64,000 nucleotides of DNA, taken from Ascarosepion bandense. Lineage: Eukaryota; Mollusca; Cephalopoda; Sepiida; Sepiidae. The notes under the pieces are model-generated. The model saw only the letters and a program-made list of their open reading frames with translations. It made no database searches and was not told the origin of the DNA. The position numbers and the translations under genes were made by a program. The DNA lies in NCBI GenBank assembly GCA_037127315.1, contig JBBBDQ010000332.1, positions 472,001 through 536,000 on the forward strand. Reading direction: 5' to 3'. Below, piece by piece: positions 9,790-20,876 of this stretch (the first letter of the stretch is position 1; each line of letters opens with the position of its first letter).

Positions 9790-10980
9790 TTAAAACTTCG
9801 GCTGTAATATGTTATATATTAAACTGCAGAGAATTGTTGTGAGCTTTTGTGGGTATGTGCCACGATTCCATAAATGCATAAGCCTGATGGCCAAAGAGAA
9901 CCACCTTGCCTGGTTTAAAGGACCTATTTTCCAGGAGGCATATCTAGAGTTAACCTTACCTCTAGAAATATCCACTGTTTATTCATGCAGGAGTCATTGG
10001 TTACAACTAAGATCATGTATTTCATCAATTTTCAAAATTGAATGCAGAGGACTGCTAATAGTGGAAAATGATATTGGTGGTAAATTATGGCAATCATTTG
10101 AGCATAATTTCCTCAGAGGACAACTGAATGCTGTGGGGCCGTTTGTGCAACCATCTATGTTTTTGAAAATAGCTCTGAAAAGTAGTTCATTATGGTGCAA
10201 ATAGCAAGCAATTGCATGAAGATTTTGTTTTCTAAAATTGCAACCATTCCACCTTTACAGCCTGTGTTGGCATTAGTGTTGTCAACAAGGATAGCCTTGA
10301 TAGTGTTCTCACTTTTGAATTCATGCAAAACATCCACTACTTGCTCTGCATGAACAACACCTGTTGCACAACTATTAGAGAGAACTCTATGTATCAGATA
10401 TTGACTTTCATGTGGTGCCTTCTTTGTAAAAATTTAGTGGCGTTCTGGTTCATTAGTTTTTTTATAGTTTTCTGTTCATTTTCCTCCACAATTTCCTCAT
10501 ACAGCAATGTGTCCTTATTCGTTCTCCCATCAACTGCAATACATATAAGGTTTTCCACACTTTCATCATGTTTTTGTTGGGCAGTTGTTTTTACTTTAGA
10601 CTTTGCCCTATCAACCTTGCATTTATCTATAATATCTTTCATATTAATATTTGGTATAAGAAGGCCCATAGACTTCAAATCCATGAGCAACGCTGGCTCT
10701 AAGATTAGAAGATACCCCCCCCCTCCGACTAACTTGAAAGCATATCTTGGAAATTATAAGAGCCTTTTGGATGAATCCTTGGCTGCAAATATTCTTCTTC
10801 TGGTTTTTCACTTGGAGAAGATGAGTAGGAGGGGGAAGAAACATTAGCCTGAACATTTGATGTTGAAGCTGTTGGTGATGAAACTAAACTTTTTCTTAAC
10901 CTCTCTCTTTCCCTTTTACTTTTTTATAGCACTTTTATCAACAGGTCCAAGCTGGAAAGTGTCCTTAGGTCCTATTTTGC
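9790..10980 (-). pseudogene. Broken coding remnant of a repetitive, unassigned protein family
   Basis: Four adjoining minus-strand frames read as one protein broken by frameshifts and stops. In order: a Ser/Pro-rich leader (10975-10740) with SSPSEKPEEEYLQPRIHPKG; a stretch with DLKSMGLLIPNINMKDIIDK and KVDRAKSKVKTTAQQKHDES followed by LICIAVDGRTNKDTL (10690-10394); LVDNTNANTGCKGG (10337-10155); MHHNELLFRAIFKNIDGCTN followed by GPTAFS (10200-9994); and GPLNQARWFSLAIRLMHLW (9975-9790). The blocks GTNxNTGxKGG, HANELPxRxLFxxLDG, GPxAFSGP and NHxRWLTxAxRxLRLY recur, from memory, in an uncharacterised multi-copy protein of cnidarians, aphids and cephalopods that I take to be transposon-linked. At least one in-frame stop follows IKK near 10930. 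Function is not known to me. Confidence 0.6.
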
Positions 10981-12660
10981 ACCTCTGATCCTTTTAGGTA
11001 TTCACGATCATGAAACACCTGAAAGAAATATATGTACAATCAGAAATGAAATTCCACAAATATTTTAAAAATAAATTTGATTAAATTTGAAAGAAATACA
11101 TTAAAAGTAATATTTTACTTAACTTAAAGTAGAATTACTTCCGAGATTAGCTCGTAAACAGGCTTTTTAATAAATAAATATTAACTTTAAAAATACAAAA
11201 CAAATCAGAATAATTATAAAAGTTGAATTTTTCATTAAAATAAAACTTAACTATTAAAAAAATACAAGAGATATTCGTGATAATTAAAAGCGTAAACAGT
11301 AAACAATCGTTTAGGGGGAGGTAATTTCAACAAGTGAATACCATAAAAAATAACAATAAATAAAACGGCATACGTAAATACTTATTTGTATATTAAACTA
11401 AATATCTTAGTGTTTTTATTCCTTTTTAATTTTGATGTTTTCATTTAATTTCTAAAAACAAAAAAAGAATACTAAACTTAAAAATATCTATTATTAAGCG
11501 AATTGTATTTTTTCTTTTTGTTAAAACTCGGATTTTATTTAAGTAACACATGTTTCCGCTGACACCTATATCGCGTTAAAAATCCCAATATATTTCGTCT
11601 TTAAGTTTAAATGCTCAAATAAATACAAAGTTTTGAAGAAAAATATTTCTTGTGGTAACTCTTGACATTATTTTGCAACTTTCTTCAAGTGCGATTTTTT
11701 ACAGTTCCAAAATCGACCTACCCAAATATGTATGTATAAAATCATATTGACATTATTTAACTAGAAAAGCATTTAATGGATTTTTTAAATAAGATATATT
11801 AGGACACTACTGCCTTGTCATAGAAGGAAAAAAATCTTTTACGATAAGGATTTTTTACGAAATCTCTCTTTATTTTTCTTAAATTTTTATTAGAAAAATC
11901 AAATTAAGTTTGAATCTTTTATAATTCTGCATTAGTTTCAGTCATTTAGATGATAATATTAAGTGAAAACCGTATTTATCAATCAGAAATGGAAGCATTC
12001 ATACAAATCATCAACCACCAATATTTTTTAAAGAATTTTGATATTTTCTTTTGCTGTACAGGTATAAACGAGCCGATTTTTGTAAGGACGGACGATTATG
12101 CACGACATTATCAAAAAATATGAGCCAACACCACAGTAAATTTAAAGCCAACAATTCTAAAATTCAATAAAACATAAAATTGAGGAGAATATTTTCTTAA
12201 TTTTTTTAAGATTACAGAGTACTTAAAAGTTATATAAAAATACGATCACATCATTTTTTTAAAATTGTTTTATTGATAAATTCTCCGTAGAACAACATTA
12301 GATCTGTCGCCAGGCTGTCAACACAGTAAATAAACATCTACTGTCGGGTTAAAATAGTTTTCTGCGATATTTTAAACTTAAAGTAATTAAAATTTATTTA
12401 AAATCAAATTAATTATACTTTAAATCAACTAATATTCCTTAAATAAAGTTTAAGAAAATTACATTTTATCTTGGAGAGATTTTCTAATAAAGAGAATTTC
12501 ATTACAATGAAAGACAATTAAAAAGAGTACTAATCATCTATCTTAAAAAATACCCTCCCATTCAATTTAAAATAGTTTTTGAAATAGAGCAAAGTATTTA
12601 CCGGATTCTACCATCAATTTCTCACGCTAAAGTAAAACTCGCTTCTGACTTCACTCCTCA
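10981..12660. other. AT-rich gene-free stretch
   Basis: About 1.7 kb of very AT-rich DNA with no open frame, tandem repeat or element end that I recognise. It may be intronic or intergenic sequence. Confidence 0.6.
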
Positions 12661-12861
12661 GCTGGGTCCGGAGACTGGGATAGGGTCAGAGACAAATGTG
12701 ATTGAGTAGTGGAAACGAAGAACAAATTTGTAGGAAGATAAAGATAGCTGCCATGGTCAAGTTTCCCTCTTTTACCGATTTAGGCTCTAGGCGAAAGGTC
12801 ACTTGTTCATGAGGCCAATTAAAGGAAAAGGCAGTGACCACGTGAAATGTACTCACTAACG

Positions 12862-13602
12862 AAAAGAAAGAAAGAAAGAAAGAAAGAAAGAAACAAACAA
12901 ACAAAAAGAGGAAAACGAAATAAAATAAACAAAAGAAAATGTGAGAAAAAGAAAGAAATGTAAGGAAGAAAATTAGAGGAAAATGAAAGAAAGAATGAAT
13001 CGAGAAGAGAGCGCGAAAAGAAAAATGCAAGAGAAAAGGTAAAGAAGAAAGAAAAAGAAAGAAAGAATAAAAAGAAGGTGAAAAAATATTAAGAAAGAAA
13101 AAAAGAAAGAATAAAACAAGGAGAAAAATAAAAAGAAAGAAAAAGAAACAAAGAATAAAACAAGGTGAAAAAATATAAAGAAAGAAAAAAAGAAAGAATA
13201 AAACAAGAAGAAAAAATAAAAAGAAAGAAAAAGAAAGAATAAAACAAGGAGAAAAATAAAAAGAAAGAAAACGATAGAAGAAAGAAACGAAAATAGAAAA
13301 TAAGAAATAGAAAGAAAAAGGAAGAGGAGAAGAAAATAAAGAAAGAACAATAAGAAAACTTAGAAAGAAAAAAGATAGAAAGAAAGAATGAAAGAAACAA
13401 AGAAACAAAAGGAGAAACCGTGAAAAATAAAGAAAAAGCATGAGAAAAAGATAGAGAGGAAGGAAAGAAAAAAGAAATAATGAACGAAATAGGAAGAGAA
13501 AAATAGAAAGGCAGGAAACGATAGAAGAAAGAAAGAAAGAAAGAAAGAAAAAAAGAAAGAAACGAGAATAGAAAGATAAAAATAGAAAGACAGGAAACGA
13601 TA

Positions 13603-13655
<53 letters not shown>

Positions 13656-13845
13656 AACGAGAATAGAAAGGGAAAAATAGAAAGGCAGAAAAGGATAGAA
13701 AAAAGAAAGAAAAAAGAAAGAAAAGAGAATAAAAAGAGAAAAATAGAAAGGCAGGAAACGATAGAAGAAAGAAAGGAAGAAAAAAGAAAGAAACGAGAAT
13801 AGAAAGTAAAATGAAAGAAAGAAAGAAAGAAAGAAAGAATGGAGC
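12862..13845. repeat. ~1-kb polypurine tract derived from (GAAA)n
   Basis: The plus strand is almost only A and G (GAAA, AAAG, GAGAA units) for nearly 1 kb, with pure (GAAA)n runs at 12863-12890, 13528-13550, 13605-13655 and 13813-13838. The 392-codon antisense frame of Phe, Leu and Ser is an artefact of this tract. Higher-order units with ATAGAAAGGCAGGAAACGAT recur at about 13504, 13586, 13676 and 13745, so the tract grew partly by segment duplication. Confidence 0.9.
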
Positions 13846-14173
13846 GCTTCTGGGAATGGACCACTTGTTAATCCTTGACCAGTGAGACTTTACAGTTCAT
13901 CCATCAACGTCAATGGCGTAGAAGCGTCTTCCTTTCATCGTTTTATTTCTTTTAATTTTACATGTTTTTGTTTTTCAATATATTTATATTTCCTTCTTAA
14001 ATGATCCTCTTTCACTTTCTTTCGCACAATTTCATTCTAACTCTTTCATATTTTTACTTTTTCTCCCTCCACTTAAGGATGGCACAAGGCCAAAGGAATC
14101 GGAAAATTAAATTATGCTCCTATTCCAAGTAAAAGAAGTACCTTCACTGATTCGCTCTCTTTACCACTACAGG
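13846..14173. other. No recognised feature
   Basis: Mixed-composition DNA with no open frame or repeat family that I recognise. Confidence 0.5.
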
Positions 14174-14273
14174 GCTTACGGCTATATCACGTTGAAACAT
14201 ATAGTTAAGCAACGTTGAGCCTGGTCAGTATCCTAGATGAGTGTTGCTTGAGAATACCAGGTGCTGTAAGCTT
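14174..14273 (+). pseudogene. 5S rRNA pseudogene with internal deletion
   Basis: The sequence begins GCTTACGGCTATATCACGTT and continues AGTTAAGCAACGTTGAGCCT, then GGTCAGTA, and ends AATACCAGGTGCTGTAAGCT. That is the 5S rRNA order, but about 23 nt between the two first blocks (the ACCGG...GATCACCGA part) are missing. The box C region is also altered (CCTAGATGAGTG). A processed or element-borne 5S copy is more likely than a functional gene. The sequence after it (14274-14400) is not the LINE 5' region seen beside the other 5S copy. Confidence 0.9.
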
Positions 14274-14439
14274 GGATGTGAGGATGATGTAATAGATAAT
14301 GTCTCGGTTAATCGCATAGCCGAGTTTTAATTCCGGTCCGGTTCGTTATATTCACTTAAACACGTAAGAAAGACATGAATCCGCCTCTTATGACTTAACT
14401 AGTAAGACTTTTATCACTATATTAGAAGAAAGAAACGTT

Positions 14440-14810
14440 ATTGAGTGTTTTAGAAAGAAATGATTAACGATGCAAAGAAGAAATCTGATGAGGGTAAGGA
14501 AGAAAATAGAAGGAAAGAAGAGAGAAAGAAGGAAAGAAAAGGGAGAACGGAAGAAAGAAAGGTAGAGAGAAAGAATGAAAGAATGAGAGAACAGAAGGAA
14601 GAAAGAAAGAAAGAAAGAAAGAGCGAAAGAAGGAAAAAAATGAAAGAACGGAAGAAAGAAAGGAAGAGCAAAATAAGAAAAGAATGAGCGGACGGAAGAA
14701 AGAAAGGAAAAAATGAGGAGAGAAAGAAAGTAAGAATGAGAGAACAGAATAAAAAAGGAAGAAATAAAGGAAGGAAGAAATAAATGAAGAAACGTTACTG
14801 AGTGTTTTAT
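14440..14810. repeat. Polypurine tract (GAAA/GAAG-rich)
   Basis: Purine-only plus strand with irregular GAAAGAAAG, GGAAG and GAGAGAA units. Open frames of Lys, Glu and Arg on the plus strand and Ser, Leu and Phe on the minus strand are composition artefacts. Confidence 0.9.
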
Positions 14811-14822
14811 AAGAAATAACTA

Positions 14823-15118
14823 TGTGCGTTGTGGTACAGTGGATATCTGCTCGGAACGAGAATCCGAGAACCCGGGGAGCCGAGTTCGAATTCCAGCTGA
14901 ATCCATTGTATTCACTTACGCGTAAATACCCTTGGGAAAGATATTAATCCGTCTCTTCCTTCCAGTTATGGATTAAATAACAGGACAGATTGGGTTCTAT
15001 AGCCATGGTCGACAACCAGTCTACCGCAGAAAGCAATGGCAACCTACTGCCCAGTCATGTCTCTTTCGAGACATGATCGCCTAAGCGTGTATCACGTATG
15101 GCACTTAACTGACTGAAT
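14823..15118 (+). mobile_element. tRNA-derived SINE, ~295 bp family, near full length
   Basis: Pol III boxes are visible: box A TGGTACAGTGG near 14832 and box B GAGTTCGAATTCC near 14881. The body then reads TTAATCCGTCTCTTCCTTCC, AACAGGACAGATTGGGTTCT, CAACCAGTCTACCGCAGAAAG, CGAGACATGATCGCC and the 3' end ACTTAACTGACTGA. The same family is found at 17631, 21284, 21853-22181 (two), 27693, 34680, 34916, 51403, 52190 and 52927. I recall octopus tRNA-SINEs of this appearance, but the name is not certain. Confidence 0.9.
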
Positions 15119-15149
15119 GATTCGAGAAGATGAAACTTGATGAGTATAA

Positions 15150-15440
15150 GAAAGAAAAAAAAAGAACGAAAGTCTGTTGAGTATTTTATAAGAAATACGT
15201 AACATTCCAAATAGAATGGCTAGCCAAAGGAAGAAAGTAGAAGAAGAAAAGAAATTGAAAAATAAAAGACGGAAAAATGAAAAAAAAAAAAAAAACAGGA
15301 AAGAAAAATGAAAGAAATGAAATAATAATAATGAAAAAATAAAACAATGGATGAAAAGACAAACACGCTAGAGAAACAATGATGCGAAAGAAAAAAGAAG
15401 GAAGAAAGGAAAAAACACCAAAAAACGACCAAAAAAGAAC
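15150..15440. repeat. A-rich polypurine tract
   Basis: AGAAAGAAAAAAAAAG-type sequence continuing beyond the SINE. It generates a Phe- and Ser-rich antisense frame that is not a gene. Confidence 0.8.
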
Positions 15441-15476
15441 GAAAGAAGAAACATGATAAAAGCAACCATTAAGCAT

Positions 15477-15632
15477 TCTGCTAAAAAACAAAACCAATCC
15501 TTCAATTAAGAATGAAAAGTTCAAAATTAAGCGAAAATTAGGCAAAAACGAACAAAAAAATGGCTTACTTTTAACAATATTCAAGACAGTTGATTCCATC
15601 CAAAAACACACATTGTTTCTGCCAGTGAGATG
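15477..15632 (+). repeat. Direct repeat, first copy (second at 15826)
   Basis: About 155 bp from TCTGCTAAAAAACAAAACCA to TTGTTTCTGCCAGTGA are repeated at 15826-15981 at roughly 95% identity, 349 bp apart. No coding potential. Confidence 0.9.
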
Positions 15633-15825
15633 AAAAAAAATATTTTTTAACTTTTTGGCCAGAGAATGAGGAGGCATGGGAGGGTCAATTAAATAGCCAG
15701 TGTGACCTATACACCAAAGTAACTAAAATACAGTCGGCAAAAACAACAGGAAAGAAAGAGACTGACTGACAGACTAGAGAAAATAAAATAAAATAAAGAT
15801 AAAGAATCCATTAGTCAAAGAAGTT

Positions 15826-15981
15826 TCTGCTAAAAAACAAAACCAATCCTTCAATTAAGCATAAGAAGTTCAAAATTAAGCGAAAATTAGGCAGAAACGA
15901 ACAAACAAAAATGGCTTACTTTTAACAATATTCAACACAGTTGATTCCATCCAAAAACACACATTGTTTCTGCCAGTGAAA
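15826..15981 (+). repeat. Direct repeat, second copy
   Basis: Second copy of 15477-15632, differing by a few substitutions and a short insertion in the (CAAA)n part. The intervening 190 bp are not duplicated. Confidence 0.9.
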
Positions 15982-17025
15982 GAATTGAGATTTTAGAAGC
16001 AAACATAGAAAGACAAGGAAACTGTAAGCAAAGAAACACTGAATTTAAAAAAAGATACGAAAATAAACGACCAGCACGCCCACGTATAATGATAAAAAAA
16101 ATATCACAAGAAACGAATCAAGAACTACGAAAACAACAAAAGTAATATCGCTTAAAAAAAGGGCTTTAAAATGATATCCTTTCAATAATATAGGCATATC
16201 CTGTAAACACTGTTCAATGGCATACGTGGGTAAGGTTTGGAATCCCGTCATGAGTCGGCCATTAAAAGGGTGCGACGTTTTGCCTGAGAAGTAGCTTTTA
16301 AAACGACTCCTGACCCCCGAATGATGGCCCTTTTCCAAGCTGCTCGTCAATCGTTTTGATAGAATTTTGGGGATTTAATGGCGTATCGAAATGTCTCACT
16401 AGTCTATTGACCTTAGTGAATCTGAGCCTGTCTCGTCGCCTTCCCTACTGACCAGTGGTCAGTGATTGCTGTGTCGGGCAAAGTAAAGTAATCAAAATCG
16501 TTACCCTGGATGTCATGAAGGTCATAGCCGTTGAGGGTGGCGGAAGAGATTGAGTGCATGCGACTGCAACAGGTTGTAAAGGTTAAAAACGTTTTGAATG
16601 CTTGAGTCGGGGAAGAACGGCAGGAAGAAGGGGATCGAGGTTGGTATGCAGAATGGACTCGTTTGCCTTATCGATGCATTGAGTTGCGAGGATTTACTGC
16701 TGCTACAGACTTTCGTGTACAAGAACATATATGAGTGAAATTTATAGCAGCCCCTAGAAAGGGTACATTTATGTACACTCGTTTATTTTATTTGTTTGTT
16801 TGTTTGTTTATCTTATCATTTCACCCCATGCAAGGCAGTCAAGCCAATAATACAAAAAACGTTACTGAGTGTGAAAGAATAAAAAAAAAAGAATTATTAT
16901 TAAAGAGCGAAAACAATAAAAGAAAACGAATCAAGGCGACAACGAATGATAGTGCATTTAGATTTTTGAAGATCAAACTTGTTTGTAAAGTATGAAGCCG
17001 TAAGAGATTTCCAGAAGCAAGAGCT
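15982..17025. other. No recognised feature
   Basis: Short open frames at 16045-16350 (minus), 16522-16728 (minus) and 16735-16995 (plus) show no domain, conserved motif or splice context that I can support. They are left uncalled. Confidence 0.5.
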
Positions 17026-17029
17026 TTTT

Positions 17030-17300
17030 TTTTTAATCATATCCCCCCGAGCAAGGCGGTAACGTCACTGATGTGCAGGGGGCTACGTAAGAGTGAAAAG
17101 ATTGGAAAAGAGAAAGCCGGAAACCACATCCTAAACAGGAAACAAGAGCCTCTGCACCCGTTCAGTAGACGTGGGTGGAGTGTGAACCGGGCGATAGTTT
17201 ATTCTATCTACTCCAATTGAAAAAAAAAAAGAAGGAAAATAATGGAAATGAGTAAAAGATTGGAAAAGAGAAAGCCGGAAAAATTCTTCATTAATGATTT
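17030..17300 (-). mobile_element. VNTR-tailed retroelement, one unit plus 3' end
   Basis: On the minus strand the 3' end TACGTAGCCCCCTGCACATC, then AGTGACGTTACCGCCTTGC, is preceded by TTTTCCAATC, TTTCCGGCTTTCTC and the unit with CAATTGGAGTAGATAGAATA, then ACTATCGCCCGGTTCACAC. The larger arrays are at 24780, 54855 and 56240. Confidence 0.8.
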
Positions 17301-17630
17301 GTATTTTAAGAACTGAAGTTTTGAAGTAGTTGTCTTTACGAAATATACTCAATGGTTCCAATAGCTGATGATAATGCGAGAATTTAAGCTCAAGGTAGAC
17401 ATGGAGTTGAGCAGCAAATAAAGTACTGACTACTTGAATCAGGTCCTATTTTTAAAAAACAAAAGTTAATCAAACTGCGAGGAGAAAAGAAACTATCAGC
17501 ATAATCTCTTTCTTTTTTCTTTTTGTTGATTTTATTTTTACTCTCCTTTTGTAGATACTGATTTTCTACGCGCAGCTTAGATGTAGAAGTAGACCGAAAA
17601 TGTGGAATAGTCAGTGAAATCGAACTCATC

Positions 17631-17892
17631 CAGTCAGTTAAGTGCCATACGTGATACACACTTGGGCGATCAAATTTCGATAGAGACAAGGCTGACTGGG
17701 CAGAAGATTTTCCAGCAGTTAGTTGCCAAGGTTATAAAGCATAATCTATCCTGCTATTTAACCCATAGCTGGAGGGAGAAGAAACAGATTAATACTTTTC
17801 CCAAGGTTATTTGCGTGTAAGTGAATGCAACGAATTCGACTAGAAATCGATCTCGGCTCTGTTATTTTTTGTCTCGAGCCGACATCTATAGG
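17631..17892 (-). mobile_element. tRNA-derived SINE, diverged and partly deleted
   Basis: On the minus strand the head (GCCGA, TCGAGACA, CGAATTC) is followed by the TTAATCTG, CTCCAGCTATGGGTT, CAGGATAG and CTGACTGGATGAG parts of the 295-bp SINE. The block around CTACCGCAGAAAGC is deleted. Confidence 0.8.
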
Positions 17893-18714
17893 ATAAAAAT
17901 TCTATATCATTCAACAATTAATTAAAACACAAAAAGTAAAATTTCTCACCCACAAAAATGGATCAGAAGGATTGAAATTTTTTTTTAAACCCAGACTAAG
18001 GCAAATTTTAAAAGTCGATGTTAAAATTAAGATTCTGGATTCTGATTGGATAGGAAATAGCAAATTGATCTATGACTCCGATCAAATTTTTCTTAACACC
18101 TACAAAATGAGTATGCGATTGCGAGCCGATCACATGACTATATTTTACTACTTATTCACGTCCCTTGACTGGTAAAAGTCAGACAAATGGGAGCAGCATA
18201 AAGAAGACACAGTATAATGTAACAAAAGAAACTTCAAACCGACTCGGGCGTAGGGTCGTGCCGCACATTCGTTCTTCCTCTTCTTCTAACTTTCCTTTCT
18301 TCGTCCTCGCTCACACGTCATCAAAGAAACAACAACAACAAGATACTTCAACTGACTCCCAAAAAACTAAAGTCCGATAAGTACAATTTCCTTGACTGCT
18401 TCACCTTTCTTTTCACTCTTTAGTCAGCCATAAAATGGAAAGGAACGCAGACTTTATTAGTAACCTGTTAATAATTCTACATACACCCATTCAGCTACTA
18501 TCAACTATAAAGATTCATTTAACTCCTTAAGACTATTTCTCCGGGACATTTAACTATGTTCATTTTTCCCTTTGATCATTTTCTTCTTACAAATTTGACA
18601 CAGTGTTCAGTAAATAAAATTCCACTTATTTTACAAAGGAAACACTTTTATTCTTCCACATTCTAATATCCAACCTTTTGATATTCTTAATTGTGGGGAT
18701 TGTCGACCTTCTAC
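17893..18714. other. No recognised feature
   Basis: AT-rich DNA. A CT-rich patch with CAACAACAACA at about 18270-18350 is low complexity. Short open frames at 17972 and 18165 are unsupported. Confidence 0.5.
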
Positions 18715-18723
18715 CAGGCACAG

Positions 18724-18766
18724 CCGACGCATCCTACACATCCACTGCACCACAATGCATATAGAA
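18724..18766 (-). mobile_element. SINE head fragment
   Basis: On the minus strand GCATTGTGGTGCAGTGGATG matches the first bases and box A of the 295-bp SINE. The rest is missing. The flanking 18767-19060 holds nothing recognisable. Confidence 0.55.
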
Positions 18767-19060
18767 TTCATTACTTACTTGTAATAGGTTCTAGCAAAAC
18801 AAGTTTATTAGGCATTACACCTCGGCAAGCTTCCTCTTCTCCTTGTGTAGAAAGATAATGTAGGAACAGCTTGTAAAATCTATCCATTTTGCATTTTGCT
18901 CATTTTATGTGAGCATTATAAAAACCTGACTAATTCTCTGAGAAAAATAATTTTTCATATTCTTTTGTTTTTATTTAGTTGATATGTGGAAGAAAATTAT
19001 GATTTAAAAAGTAACTTTATTTCATTTTCGCCTGCAAAATTTGGCGGTGTTTGATATTAA

Positions 19061-19383
19061 TCTAAACTTATTTATAAATGGGACTGTCTCTGTGTGTGTG
19101 TGTGTGTGTGTGTGTCTGTGTGTGTGTGTGTGTTCGTTACCTATAAACTCCAAAACAGCTGAACCGATTTTTTTTGAAAATTTACACAGTTGTACCATAA
19201 GCGCCTGTGAGTGTTCTTAGCTAGGTTTTGTGTCGAGGTACCCCAGATAAATATCGAAAATCGATAATCGAAAAAATCGGGTTATAGAAGTGGTCCGATT
19301 TTATCAAATTTGATACACTCATAGACAAAGACATAAGAAACGATATTCAGAAGTTTCAAGGTTGCAGTTCTTACAATAAATCG

Positions 19384-19445
<62 letters not shown>

Positions 19446-19626
19446 GCAAGATGTTTGTGTGTGTGTCTGTTTATCTGTCTGTATGTCCTTTATACCAATC
19501 CACAATTTTTATCCGATTCTCACCAAACTTCACACAAATATTTTTTAGGCTGAGTCTGAGCTCCAGGACCATGGATTAGTTTTAAAGCTTTCATTACACC
19601 CGAGCAACGCCGGACTATACTGCTAG
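19061..19626 (+). mobile_element. Helitron-like non-autonomous element, copy C (complete ends)
   Basis: It begins TCTAAACTTATTTATAAATG after an A and ends CCCGAGCAACGCCGGAC, then TATACTG, then CTAG, before a T. The order is TC end, (TG)n, GCTGAACCGATTTTTTTTGA, a motif around CGATAATCGAAAAAATCGGG, an internal (TA)n of about 55 bp, CAAGATGTTTGTGTGTGTGT, CCATGGATTAGTTTTAAAGC and the 3' end. The length is 566 bp. There is no target duplication. Confidence 0.88.
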
Positions 19627-19699
19627 TATTAAATATAGCTGATAAAAATAGTCAGAATAACCGAAAATAAAGCAGCAAAAATATTGATATGTTATATAT

Positions 19700-20350
19700 A
19701 TATTAATGCATGTTTCATTAAATAATATAGACAAGTTTTGTCTATTTATATTATGTAATTTTTTTCATATTCACTGATAAGCTTAATAGCATTATCATTA
19801 AATGAAAAAAATTGCAATATTGATACATAATTTTTTTAATAATCTATTCTAAACTTTCGGCTTACATAAGCCTTTTATAAGGATGTCAAATTACATTATA
19901 TATTATAAACACTGATAAACCGTAATGATAAACTGTTTTTGTTTACATGGAAGATTTCCAAGCAACAACAAACTCGTGCATTTAAGACGCTGGAACCGAA
20001 AGTCGCATCACAGCTCATGACGTCACATATGACCAAGCGAGTGTGAAACAAGAAATATTAAGTATGGGAAGACATTGGAATAAACCAATGGCTTCTGTTA
20101 TTAATTATAGTTATTTAAGGATATTTGTGGAGATTTCATAGTTTATCGTGACATCGTTGAAAATGGCTTATATAAGCCGAATGCTTAGATTGGAGAATTA
20201 AAAAATTATGTATCAATATTGTAATTTTCTTTCTTCATTTAATGATAATTCTATTAAGCTTAACAGAGAATATGAAAAAAATTTACATAAAATAAATAGA
20301 CAAAACTTGTCTTTATTATTTAATGAAACATGCATTAATGAAAAATGCTG
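19700..20350. mobile_element. Inverted-repeat (MITE-like) element, ~650 bp
   Basis: The left arm 19704-19870 (ATGCATGTTTCATTAAATAA, then ATAGACAAGTTTTGTCTATT, AAGCTTAATAGCATTATCAT, CAATATTGATACATAATTTT) is mirrored by the right arm 20195-20345. The centre holds TGACGTCACATATGAC. The motif ATAAGCCGAA sits at both inner arm ends. A half copy lies at 6890-7395. No transposase is encoded. Confidence 0.85.
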
Positions 20351-20371
20351 CCTAAACACACACACACACAC

Positions 20372-20378
20372 ATATATA

Positions 20379-20418
<40 letters not shown>
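20372..20418. repeat. (GATT)n microsatellite
   Basis: About nine GATT units follow a short CA/TA run at 20358-20381. Confidence 0.95.
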
Positions 20419-20454
20419 AGTTTTTGGTTGTAATAAAATTAAACCAATACACAG

Positions 20455-20770
20455 CTGTATTAAAAGGTGTTCAATACAATTATAGTTATTATATTGTAGA
20501 ACATTTGAATATTCTTCATTTTTAAACGAGTTATTACTCGACCTAGGTTTCTAACATGTAGTGTCTTCCGGCGATTCGCAATAACTGAGTTTACCGTTTA
20601 TTTAATTATTTATTTATTTATTAAGAACGCTCACGTAACGGAGATTTTTTTAAACACTCACGTAACGGGTAATTTTTGAATGCGCAATTTTTAAAATTAC
20701 AAGAAATTATAGCGTTTTCATCTACGGTTGTATGAACCTAATAGGTATTTTATGGTATGGTTACACTTAG
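20455..20770 (+). mobile_element. Half copy of the 8700-9215 foldback
   Basis: TATTAAAAGGTGTTCAATAC, AAACGAGTTATTACTCGACC, TAGGTTTCTA, GCTCACGTAACG and AGCGTTTTCATCTACGGTTG match the left arm and centre of the 8.8-kb foldback. The right arm is absent. A (TA)n tract follows at 20823-20901. Confidence 0.8.
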
Positions 20771-20820
20771 TCATAATTTCTGTTCTTTCATTCAATAATT
20801 CACTTTTGTTTGGAAATAGT

Positions 20821-20876
<56 letters not shown>

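Noticed and set aside
10323..10847. 174-codon plus-strand open frame
   Set aside because: It is the complement of the minus-strand transposon-like coding remnant, whose reading gives recognisable motifs; the plus frame gives none.
12686..13864. 392-codon minus-strand open frame rich in Phe, Leu and Ser
   Set aside because: It is the antisense reading of a (GAAA)n-derived purine tract, which lacks stop codons by composition. No domain or conserved motif is present.
14823..14905. Possible tRNA gene
   Set aside because: Box A and box B are present, but the sequence does not fold into a full cloverleaf and continues into the 295-bp SINE body found at ten other places.
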